From the NCBI GenBank assembly GCA_034506335.1, contig JAPDPR010000035.1, positions 1-39,775 on the forward strand: DNA of 39,775 nucleotides, in the 5' to 3' direction. The position numbers and the translations under genes are program-made. The notes below the pieces were generated by a model. That model was not told the origin of the DNA, ran no database searches, and was given only the letters and a program-made list of their open reading frames with translations. Below, piece after piece: positions 33,274 to 39,775 of this stretch (the first letter of the stretch is position 1; each line of letters starts with the position of its first letter). Origin of the DNA: a candidate division KSB1 bacterium. Lineage in GTDB: Bacteria > Zhuqueibacterota > Zhuqueibacteria > JANLFK01 > Oleimicrobiaceae.

Positions 33274-35394
33274 ATGTCTAGCTCTGAGAGAGCTGTAAAC
33301 AAGCGCGTGCTCCTGCCGGACCACGGGGTGCAATATGTCCGCGGCGTGGGGGAAACGCGTGCGGCACTGCTGCGCTCCGTCAACGTGCATACCGTCGAAG
33401 ACCTTCTCTACTACTTTCCCCGCCGCTACCTTGATCGGAGCACTATCACCCCGATAAGTCACCTCCGCCCGGGCATGTCCACCACCGTGGTGGGCCAGGT
33501 GGAGTCGGTGCAACTGATTCGCGGGCGGCGACCCCGTGCAGTGGCATTGGTAGGCGATAGTACCGGATTCCTCCAAGTTGTCTGGTTCAACAAGGCTGAG
33601 TTTTGGGCCAGGGCCTTCTCGCCCGGGGAATGGGTCGCCTTTTCGGGCAAGGTGACCAGCTACGGCGGCGTGCAGATGGTGCACCCAGAGTATGACCGCA
33701 TGGCCGAAGATGGTACACCCCAGGCCATTCACACCGGGGCAATCATTCCTCTCTACCCCTCTTCCGAGGCCCTTGCGCGCAAGGGCCTGGACAGCCGAGG
33801 TTTTCGGCGCATCCTACGCGGTGCTCTGGATCTGTGCCTACCGGCCCTTGAGGAGAGCCTGCCGCAAGAGATCATCGCCCGGCAAAAGCTTGTCCCTCTG
33901 CGCGAGGCCTTGGAACACATTCACTTTCCGCGTGACCACGGCGCGCTCATTCGTGCGCAGCGTCGCCTCAAGTTCGATGAGCTCTTCTACCTGATGCTGA
34001 TGGTGGCTCAGCGCAAGAAGCATTTGGTCGCCAGCGGCCCAGGCATCGCTTTTGAGCGCGTGGGCGAAAAGACGCGGCGACTAGTAGAACGCTTGCCCTT
34101 CCAGCTCACTGAGGCGCAAAAGCGAGTCCTGCGGGAAATCCGCGAAGACATGCGCCGTCCCCAACCCATGAACAGGCTCCTTCAAGGCGACGTAGGCTCT
34201 GGCAAGACCATCGTCGCCCTCACGAGCATGCTCATCGCGGTGGAAAATGGCTACCAGGCCGCACTAATGGCGCCCACCGAAATTCTTGCCGAGCAGCACT
34301 ACCTGACCATTCGCGATTACCTCCGCGATCTGGGGGTCCGGGTGGAGCTGCTTATTGGAGGCCAGGGCAAAAGCCTGCGGCAGCAGCTTGTGGAAGACGT
34401 GGCCAAGGGAAAAGTGGACATTACCGTGGGCACCCACGCGCTTATCCAGGAAGGTGTGCAGTTTGCAAGGCTGGGCTTTGTGGTCATCGATGAGCAGCAC
34501 CGCTTCGGTGTGATGCAACGCGCCACCTTGCGACGCAAGGGACAAGCACCAGACGTCCTGGTGATGACGGCCACGCCCATTCCTCGTACCCTTTCGCTCA
34601 CCGTCTACGGCGACCTGGACGTGAGCGTGCTGGATGAGCTGCCCAAGGACCGCAAGCCGATCAAGACGTACTGGCGCACCAGCGACAAGCGCGCCGCGGT
34701 CTACCAATGGTTGCGCGACAAGGTGGCTGCTGGAGCCCAGGCCTATGTAGTCTTTCCCTTGGTAGAAGAGTCCGAAAAAATGGACCTCAGGGCTGCTACG
34801 GAAGGCTATGAGGAGCTCGCAACAGGGCTCTTCGCCGGCGTTCCAATTGGGCTCCTCCACGGCCGCATGCGCCAGGAGGACAAAGACCAGGTCATGTCGC
34901 AGTTCAAGCGCGGCGAGTTGCGCGTCCTGGTGAGCACCACTGTCATAGAAGTGGGCGTCGATGTACCCAATGCCACGGTGATGGTCATCGAGCACGCAGA
35001 GCGTTTCGGGTTGCCACAGCTCCATCAGCTGCGGGGACGCGTGGGCAGGGGATCGGAACAATCCTACTGTGTTCTCCTTGCCTATCCGCCGCTCTCTGAA
35101 GAGGCACGTACGCGGCTGGAGACTATAGCCACTGTTGACGATGGTTTTCGCATTGCCGAAATGGACCTTAAGCTCCGCGGCCCCGGCGAATTTTTTGGCA
35201 CAAAACAGCATGGCATGCCGGAAATGAAAATCGCTAACCCGGTGGAAGACGTGGAAATTCTGCTTAAGGCACGCGATGAGGCGTTTGCCCTCGTGGAGCG
35301 TGACCCCCAACTCTTGCGCGAGGAAGACCACGGCGTGCGCTCCTACTACTTGAGGCACTACCGCGGGAGGTACGGGTTAGCCGATATAGGCTAA
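33274..35394 (+). CDS. recG: ATP-dependent DNA helicase RecG
   Basis: RecG remodels stalled replication forks and recombination intermediates. The 706-residue product has the N-terminal wedge domain (OB-fold, about residues 1-160, with VQYVRGVGETRAALL). Helicase motif I is GDVGSGKTIVAL near 306, motif II VVIDEQHRFGV near 404, and motif III VMTATPIPRTLSLT. Later motifs are VLVSTTVIEVGVDVPNA and QLRGRVGRG, and the tail ends LRHYRGRYG. Length and motif order are normal. ATG 33274 follows the DUF4139 gene by 21 bp, with GGAGAG upstream at a long spacing. It is the last conserved recombination gene of this plus-strand block. Confidence 0.97.
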   Translation: MSSSERAVNKRVLLPDHGVQYVRGVGETRAALLRSVNVHTVEDLLYYFPRRYLDRSTITPISHLRPGMSTTVVGQVESVQLIRGRRPRAVALVGDSTGFLQVVWFNKAEFWARAFSPGEWVAFSGKVTSYGGVQMVHPEYDRMAEDGTPQAIHTGAIIPLYPSSEALARKGLDSRGFRRILRGALDLCLPALEESLPQEIIARQKLVPLREALEHIHFPRDHGALIRAQRRLKFDELFYLMLMVAQRKKHLVASGPGIAFERVGEKTRRLVERLPFQLTEAQKRVLREIREDMRRPQPMNRLLQGDVGSGKTIVALTSMLIAVENGYQAALMAPTEILAEQHYLTIRDYLRDLGVRVELLIGGQGKSLRQQLVEDVAKGKVDITVGTHALIQEGVQFARLGFVVIDEQHRFGVMQRATLRRKGQAPDVLVMTATPIPRTLSLTVYGDLDVSVLDELPKDRKPIKTYWRTSDKRAAVYQWLRDKVAAGAQAYVVFPLVEESEKMDLRAATEGYEELATGLFAGVPIGLLHGRMRQEDKDQVMSQFKRGELRVLVSTTVIEVGVDVPNATVMVIEHAERFGLPQLHQLRGRVGRGSEQSYCVLLAYPPLSEEARTRLETIATVDDGFRIAEMDLKLRGPGEFFGTKQHGMPEMKIANPVEDVEILLKARDEAFALVERDPQLLREEDHGVRSYYLRHYRGRYGLADIG

Positions 35395-35478
35395 ACTGGG
35401 CCGGGAACCTGCGGGCTACAAAGCGTCGTTACTAGACAACAAGGATCACTCAGATCTTGCAGCACGGAGGAGGACGGT

Positions 35479-35886
35479 ATGGGCGAGCAGTTTACCCGTG
35501 AGCAAATGTTTGACGCGCTGTTTATGAACCTCGTCATGATGTTTCACACCGCGGCGATGCAGCACATGGGAAAGCTGAAGAACCCCCTCACCGATAAGAT
35601 CGAGCGCGACCTGCTGCAGGCGCAGATGAGCATAGATATGTTGGACATGCTCAAGGCCAAGACAAAGGGCAACCTTTCCGATGAGGAGACGCGTTTCTTG
35701 GATCGCGTGATAAGTGAGCTCAAGCTCAACTATGTAGACGAAGCCGAGAAGGACCGTAAGGCGCAGCAAGAGATCAAGAAGGCCGAAGCAAAGGAGGGTG
35801 AGCAACCGTCGGGGGCAGAAGTAGGTCAGCAGTCGGCGAGTGCAGCCCCGTCAACCGCCGACGCCAAGGGGGAAGGAGAGCATTGA
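35479..35886 (+). CDS. DUF1844 domain-containing protein
   Basis: The 135-residue product begins MGEQFTREQMFDALFMNLVMM and contains HTAAMQHMGKLKNPLTDKIE and DLLQAQMSIDMLDMLKAKTKGNL, the DUF1844 pattern. It is a mostly helical small protein of unknown function, with an acidic and Glu/Ala/Ser-rich tail after residue 90. ATG 35479 follows GGAGGAGG. It ends 6 bp from the stop of the convergent macro-domain gene. Such proteins occur in many bacteria, often near tRNA or translation genes, but no role is proven. Confidence 0.85.
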   Translation: MGEQFTREQMFDALFMNLVMMFHTAAMQHMGKLKNPLTDKIERDLLQAQMSIDMLDMLKAKTKGNLSDEETRFLDRVISELKLNYVDEAEKDRKAQQEIKKAEAKEGEQPSGAEVGQQSASAAPSTADAKGEGEH

Positions 35887-35892
35887 CCAGGA

Positions 35893-36432
35893 TTAGCTCA
35901 CGAGCTTCTGCAACTGGGCGCTGAAGGTGGTGAGAGCCCTTTCGTCCCACAGGCAAAAGACTATCCGGCGCAGGCCGGTTGGCCCAGATACATGGTCTCG
36001 CACCGCCCCTAACATGGCCTTTGCGCACAGGTCCATGGGACAACCGAAGATGCCGGTACTGATTGCCGGGAAGGCGATGCTGGCGAGGTTGTGTTCCTCG
36101 GCAAGCCGGAGACTAGCAAGGGTGGCCTGGCGAATCTTCTCGCCCTCATTTCCAGAACCCATGACCGGCCCCACCGCGTGAATGACAAAGCGCGCCTTGA
36201 GCGAGCCCCCGCTGGTGATAGCCGCCCCGCCGGTGGGGACCAGTCCATGCGCGCGCACCCAAGCGTTGCTCTCCTCCTGAATGACCGGTCCGCCTTTGCG
36301 CACAATCGCCCCTGCGACGCCGCCACCGTGGGCCAGCCGCTCGTTCGCAGCGTTGACGATGGCATCGGTGTCCATCTCGGTTATGTCGCCCTGCACCAGC
36401 TCGATGGTGGTATTGTGAATTGTCGCCTTCAT
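35893..36432 (-). CDS. Macro-domain (ADP-ribose-binding) protein
   Basis: This 179-residue protein consists of one macro domain. VQGDITEMDTDAIVNAANERL with HGGGVAGAI forms the ADP-ribose binding loop. GSLKARFVIHAVGP and FPAISTGIFG are the other conserved motifs. Bacterial members hydrolyse O-acetyl-ADP-ribose or remove ADP-ribose from proteins. The sequence fits the YmdB-like class. The gene lies 21 bp after tyrS on the minus strand and is convergent with the DUF1844 gene, so it is probably read with tyrS. Confidence 0.93.
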   Translation of the reverse strand: MKATIHNTTIELVQGDITEMDTDAIVNAANERLAHGGGVAGAIVRKGGPVIQEESNAWVRAHGLVPTGGAAITSGGSLKARFVIHAVGPVMGSGNEGEKIRQATLASLRLAEEHNLASIAFPAISTGIFGCPMDLCAKAMLGAVRDHVSGPTGLRRIVFCLWDERALTTFSAQLQKLVS

Positions 36433-36453
36433 TGTCAGTCCCCGCGGCGCGCT

Positions 36454-37749
36454 TTAGGATATCACCAGACGATGGTAGCGCTTTTTCCCGGCGCGCAGCA
36501 TCAGTGTGCCGTTGGCAAAATGCTGGTGCGTGATGTGCAGATCCACGGAAGTGATCGGTTCCTGGTTCAAATAGGCCCCACGCTGCTCGATGAGGCGCCG
36601 GGCCTCGCTGCGCGTGCGGGCCAAACCCACCTCGGTGAGCAGCTCAGCAATCCAGATCCCCTTTTCCACACGCTGGCGGGCGATGACGGTCGTGGGGATC
36701 GCCTCCTCAGAGGTAATCTCCTTACCCCGAGGCACAGTACTGGAGGGTAGCACCTCGGCTGGGATGATTCTTTTGCCGAAGGCGCTGGAAGCCGCGGCAT
36801 AGGCGCGCAAGGCCTCCTCCTCGCCATGGGTTATCTTTGTCGCCTCATAGGCCAGCACCACCTTGCAGAGGTTCAAGTCCGAGCCAGATAGCCCGCTTAC
36901 CTGCCTGATTTCGTCCATCGGCAGGAGGGTGAAATAAGCCAAGAAGCGCTCTACGTCACGGTCGTCCACGTTGACCCAGTACTGGTAGAACTCGTAGGGC
37001 GAAGTCTTGCGCGGATCAAGCCACACCGCGCCCCTGGCCGTCTTGCCCATTTTCTCGCCCGAGGCGGTAGTGACCAACGGGAAGGTCACGCCGTGGGCCT
37101 GCGCGGATTCCAGCCGACGAATGAGCTCCACCCCCGCCAGGATGTTGCCCCACTGGTCGTCGCCGCCCATCTGCACCGTGCAGCCATGCCGTCGGTAGAG
37201 CACCAAAAAGTCGTAGGCCTGCAAGATCTGATAATTGAATTCAATGAAGGACAGGCCGCTCTCTAGTCGGAGGCGGTAGGCTTCTGCGGCGAGCATGCGG
37301 TTGACGCTGAAGTGGCGGCCGATGTCGCGCAGAAAATCGATGTAGTTGAGAGGGGCAAGCCACTCATAGTTGTCCACCGCTAATGAGGAAGTGTTGTCGA
37401 AGTGCAGATAGCGGTCCAGCTGGGCGCGGATTGCCATTCCGTTGGCCTGAATACGTTCTCTGCTGAGCATCTGGCGCATTTCGGTCTTGCCACTGGGGTC
37501 GCCCACCATGGCCGTGCCGCCGCCGATAACGGCAATGGGGCGGTGCCCGGCACGGCGCACGTGCACCAGCGCCATGATTGGCATAAGGCTCCCCACATGC
37601 AGGCTGTCCGCTGTCGGATCAAAGCCTATGTAGCAGGTGACCGGGCCCGAAGCAAACAGCTCCTCCACTGCGGCATCGTCAGTCACCTGCGCCACGAAGC
37701 CACGTTCCTTCAGGATGTCATAAGCATTGGTGATGTGCGTAGTTTCCAT
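36454..37749 (-). CDS. tyrS: Tyrosyl-tRNA synthetase
   Basis: TyrRS charges tRNA(Tyr). The 431-residue product has YIGFDPTADSLHVGSL, with the HIGH-type signature H51VGS54, then GGGTAMVGDPSGKTEMR. The KMSKS-type loop is GEKMGKT (232-237), with Gly in place of the first Ser as is common in this enzyme. A QMGGDDQWGNI segment binds the tyrosine. A C-terminal S4 RNA-binding domain (LLTEVGLARTRSEARRLIEQ) ends the protein. ATG 37749 lies 13 bp after the smpB stop, so tyrS is probably part of a sensor-smpB-tyrS-macro minus-strand unit. Confidence 0.97.
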   Translation of the reverse strand: METTHITNAYDILKERGFVAQVTDDAAVEELFASGPVTCYIGFDPTADSLHVGSLMPIMALVHVRRAGHRPIAVIGGGTAMVGDPSGKTEMRQMLSRERIQANGMAIRAQLDRYLHFDNTSSLAVDNYEWLAPLNYIDFLRDIGRHFSVNRMLAAEAYRLRLESGLSFIEFNYQILQAYDFLVLYRRHGCTVQMGGDDQWGNILAGVELIRRLESAQAHGVTFPLVTTASGEKMGKTARGAVWLDPRKTSPYEFYQYWVNVDDRDVERFLAYFTLLPMDEIRQVSGLSGSDLNLCKVVLAYEATKITHGEEEALRAYAAASSAFGKRIIPAEVLPSSTVPRGKEITSEEAIPTTVIARQRVEKGIWIAELLTEVGLARTRSEARRLIEQRGAYLNQEPITSVDLHITHQHFANGTLMLRAGKKRYHRLVIS

Positions 37750-37761
37750 TCCTCCCTCGGA

Positions 37762-38226
37762 TCAGAGCTTGATGCGGTACTTTTCCTTCAACTCTCTTTG
37801 CGTGTCGCGTTCCACGTCGCGCCGGGCAATGTCTTCCCGGCGGTCGTACTGGCGTTTGCCACGTGCAAGGGCAAGTTCGACCTTGGCCCGGCCCTTTTTG
37901 AAGTACATCCGTAACGGCACCAGCGTCAGACCTCGTTCCTGTACCTTGCCGGCCAGGCGTCGTATCTCCTGGCGATGGAGAAGCAACTTGCGCGGACGGA
38001 GCGGATCATGGTTGTAGACGTTGCCATAATCGTACGGGCTGATGTGTGCCTGGTAGAGCCATACCTCACCGTCCTTTATTGCCGCGTAGCTATCTTTCAG
38101 GTTGGCGCGTCCCGCTCGCAGTGATTTGACCTCCGTTCCCTGCAGGGCAATCCCGGCCTCGAAGGTTTCCAGGATGATGTAGTCGTGCCTGGCTTTGCGA
38201 TTGGTAGTGATCAACTTCTCGCTCAT
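37762..38226 (-). CDS. smpB: SsrA-binding protein (trans-translation)
   Basis: SmpB binds tmRNA to rescue stalled ribosomes. The 154-residue product starts MSEKLITTNRKARHDY. It shows ETFEAGIALQGTEVKSLRAG, NLKDSYAAIKDGEVWL, HDPLRPRKLLLHR and the basic C-terminal tail (YDRREDIARRDVERDTQRELKEK), all standard. I chose ATG 38226 over a TTG at 38232, which adds two residues. The tmRNA gene itself is not in the window. It lies a few bases from the stop of the upstream sensor gene. Confidence 0.97.
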   Translation of the reverse strand: MSEKLITTNRKARHDYIILETFEAGIALQGTEVKSLRAGRANLKDSYAAIKDGEVWLYQAHISPYDYGNVYNHDPLRPRKLLLHRQEIRRLAGKVQERGLTLVPLRMYFKKGRAKVELALARGKRQYDRREDIARRDVERDTQRELKEKYRIKL

Positions 38227-38228
38227 AA

Positions 38229-39775
38229 TCAATCCATTCGGGAGGAGTCGCCAGGGCCTTTGGCCTGCGAAGTCAGCCCGCTCTCGGGATCTTGTTTTTT
38301 CTTACCTCGTTGCGCCTGACGGGCACAGGTTGGACAGAGGGCGTAGCTCAGCTGCGCCGGGGTGTGGCTGCCGAGATACGCCTCTACCTGGTGCCAGTAA
38401 CCCTTGTCGTCGCGGATCTTCTTGCACCGCGGACACATGGGCAGCAGTCCACTCAAGGTCTTGACCTCACTTAGGCTGTGCAGCAGCTGCCCGATGATGT
38501 GTTCCCGCTCTTCATCCGCCAGGCGGTGCTCGGTCATGTCGCTGGCAATCAGATAGGTGCGCGCGTGCTCCCGCCCCGAGGGCCGGATACAACGGAGGCG
38601 GACAAAACGCCGCTTGTGGTTGCCTGCTCCAACCCAGAATTCGGCCTCGTACTCCTTCCGGCCCAGTTTCTGCGCCTCCTCGGCCAATTTGCGCAGCCGG
38701 ATCTGCTCCTCCGGGGCCGCGCATTCGATGAAAAACTCGGGTCTCAGCTCACCTTCGTATCCGAAGAGCTCCCGCAGCCTGGGATTGGCATAGAGGACCT
38801 TTTCCCCTTCCACTATGGCCAGACCTTCGCTGAGACTCTCGGCCATGTGACGGAGGCGTTCCTCGCTCTGGCGCAGCGCCTGCTCCAGTCGTTGATGTTT
38901 GATTGCCAGTGCTAAGGCGCCAGCGATGCGGCCGATGCGCTTCAATTCCGAATCGCTAAATGAAGAGCCCCGGGAGATAGCTAGCACGCCCACCCTTTCT
39001 GTGCCGCACACAAGAGGCATCGTCACAAGGGGTACCAGAGATAGGAATTGATGCACCCCCGGAAGTACACGGCGGGGCACGATGCCTCTCACGCACTCTT
39101 CCATGGCCTCTTCCACCGAACGATCGTCGGCAAGGACCTGTGGGCTTTGTCCCAGCAGGACAGTACGGAAAATTCTCGAATGCTCAAGGTCGATCTTCAC
39201 CGATGGGATCGGCATGCCAATCTGTTGCTCAATCTGCTTTGCCTGCGTTCGACTCAGAATTCGCTTATCCCAAATCAAGTATCGCCCATCTTCGCTGAGC
39301 AGGAAGACCCCGATGTTCTTGCACCCAAAGCTCTTCGTCAGTCCCTGGGCGAAGATGCGCAACACGCGGTGCAGCCCCAGGCTAGCGGTCACTCCGGCAT
39401 TGATACGCGCCACCAGCGCCAAGTCTTCCGCCTCTTCCCTGGCTTTCTGTTCTGCGCGCCTACGTTCGGTCACGTCAGAGCCCACCGACTGCATGCCCGC
39501 CAGTCGACCCCGTTCGTCGAAAAACGCTCGGACCCGCCACTGCATCCACCGCTCCTCACCTTTGGCGTTGAGCACAATGTGCTCATGCGTGAGCGTCGGC
39601 CTGGAAGGGCGCAGGGCGAGGAAGTGATCTCTCGCAGTCTGCATATGTTCGTGGGGCATCGCCGGCATGTAGCTGGTTCCGATCAGCTCCTCAGGCTTTT
39701 TTCCAAAGTATCGACAATAGGCCTCGTTGACGAAAACGATGGTGCCGTTTGCAGTGCGGCGACAAATGAGCTCTG
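38229..39775 (-). CDS. PAS-GAF-PAS sensor protein with C-terminal Cys-rich domain (start outside window)
   Basis: The frame is open to the right edge; 514 residues are visible. They begin in a PAS domain (ANGTIVFVNEAYCRYFGKKP), then a PAC-type motif (MQWRVRAFFDERGRLAGMQS, DVTERRRAEQKAREE). A GAF domain (FGCKNIGVFLLSEDGRYL to VCGTERVGVLAISRG) and a second PAS (LRHMAESLSEGLAIVEGEKV) follow. No histidine kinase, GGDEF or other known output domain is seen. The last about 50 residues have MCPRCKKIRDDKGYW and LCPTCARQ, a cysteine-pair motif frequent at the C-terminus of PAS proteins. Its function is unknown and metal binding is plausible. A signal-sensing role is clear, but the output is not. Confidence 0.85.
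   Translation of the reverse strand, partial: ELICRRTANGTIVFVNEAYCRYFGKKPEELIGTSYMPAMPHEHMQTARDHFLALRPSRPTLTHEHIVLNAKGEERWMQWRVRAFFDERGRLAGMQSVGSDVTERRRAEQKAREEAEDLALVARINAGVTASLGLHRVLRIFAQGLTKSFGCKNIGVFLLSEDGRYLIWDKRILSRTQAKQIEQQIGMPIPSVKIDLEHSRIFRTVLLGQSPQVLADDRSVEEAMEECVRGIVPRRVLPGVHQFLSLVPLVTMPLVCGTERVGVLAISRGSSFSDSELKRIGRIAGALALAIKHQRLEQALRQSEERLRHMAESLSEGLAIVEGEKVLYANPRLRELFGYEGELRPEFFIECAAPEEQIRLRKLAEEAQKLGRKEYEAEFWVGAGNHKRRFVRLRCIRPSGREHARTYLIASDMTEHRLADEEREHIIGQLLHSLSEVKTLSGLLPMCPRCKKIRDDKGYWHQVEAYLGSHTPAQLSYALCPTCARQAQRGKKKQDPESGLTSQAKGPGDSSRMD

Noticed and set aside
1-39775. CRISPR array, rRNA, tRNA or tmRNA
   Set aside because: No repeat-spacer pattern, no conserved rRNA segments and no T-arm-type motifs in a tRNA context were found on reading both strands.

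Overview
The window looks like chromosomal DNA of an uncultivated, GC-rich, Gram-negative-type bacterium, most likely from the Fibrobacteres-Chlorobi-Bacteroidetes (FCB) group or a nearby candidate phylum such as KSB1 or Calditrichota. This is an inference. It rests on a secreted propeller protein with a FlgD/sorting-type C-terminal domain, a long M23 metallopeptidase, a CpoB-like TPR protein and a B12-dependent ribonucleotide reductase, together with the housekeeping genes. No rRNA, tRNA or CRISPR was found, so taxonomy is not settled.

Left part (1-3508, all minus strand): the 5' part of a Mg2+-type P-ATPase, then a small integron-like cassette array. Three attC-like sites (876-945, 1472-1534, 2047-2107) separate two unknown small membrane proteins and a GyrI-like protein. 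An AlkD-like DNA glycosylase lies next to them. No integrase gene is in the window, so this is a candidate CALIN (cluster of attC sites lacking an integrase). The 3509-4061 gap has no recognisable gene.

Centre left (4062-10963): nrdJ (minus) and the riboflavin operon ribD-ribE-ribBA-ribH (plus) are divergent. Both have near-consensus sigma70-type promoters. The rib operon carries an FMN riboswitch followed by a terminator hairpin. A 17-bp palindrome sits just upstream of the nrdJ -35 element.

Centre (10985-21159, plus): a secreted propeller protein, recN, a CpoB-like TPR protein, dnaE and a Yip1-family membrane protein are closely spaced. After a 557-bp gap come a tiny membrane ORF translationally coupled to an RNase HI-family gene.

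Centre right (21404-27044, plus): surface-glycan and envelope genes. These are a long-form glucose-1-phosphate thymidylyltransferase, a D-glucuronyl C5-epimerase-like protein, a glycosyltransferase and an M23 peptidase.

Right part (27387-39775): a two-TM K+ channel with RCK domain followed 1 bp later by a separate cyclic-nucleotide-binding protein, then valS, a DUF4139 protein, recG and a DUF1844 protein on the plus strand. On the minus strand, convergent with these, are a PAS/GAF sensor (open at the right edge), smpB, tyrS and a macro-domain protein.

Most of the window is conserved housekeeping sequence. The accessory part is the cassette array. The less-described items are the two membrane cassette proteins, the channel/CNBD pair, the C5-epimerase-like gene and the cysteine-rich C-terminal domain of the PAS protein.
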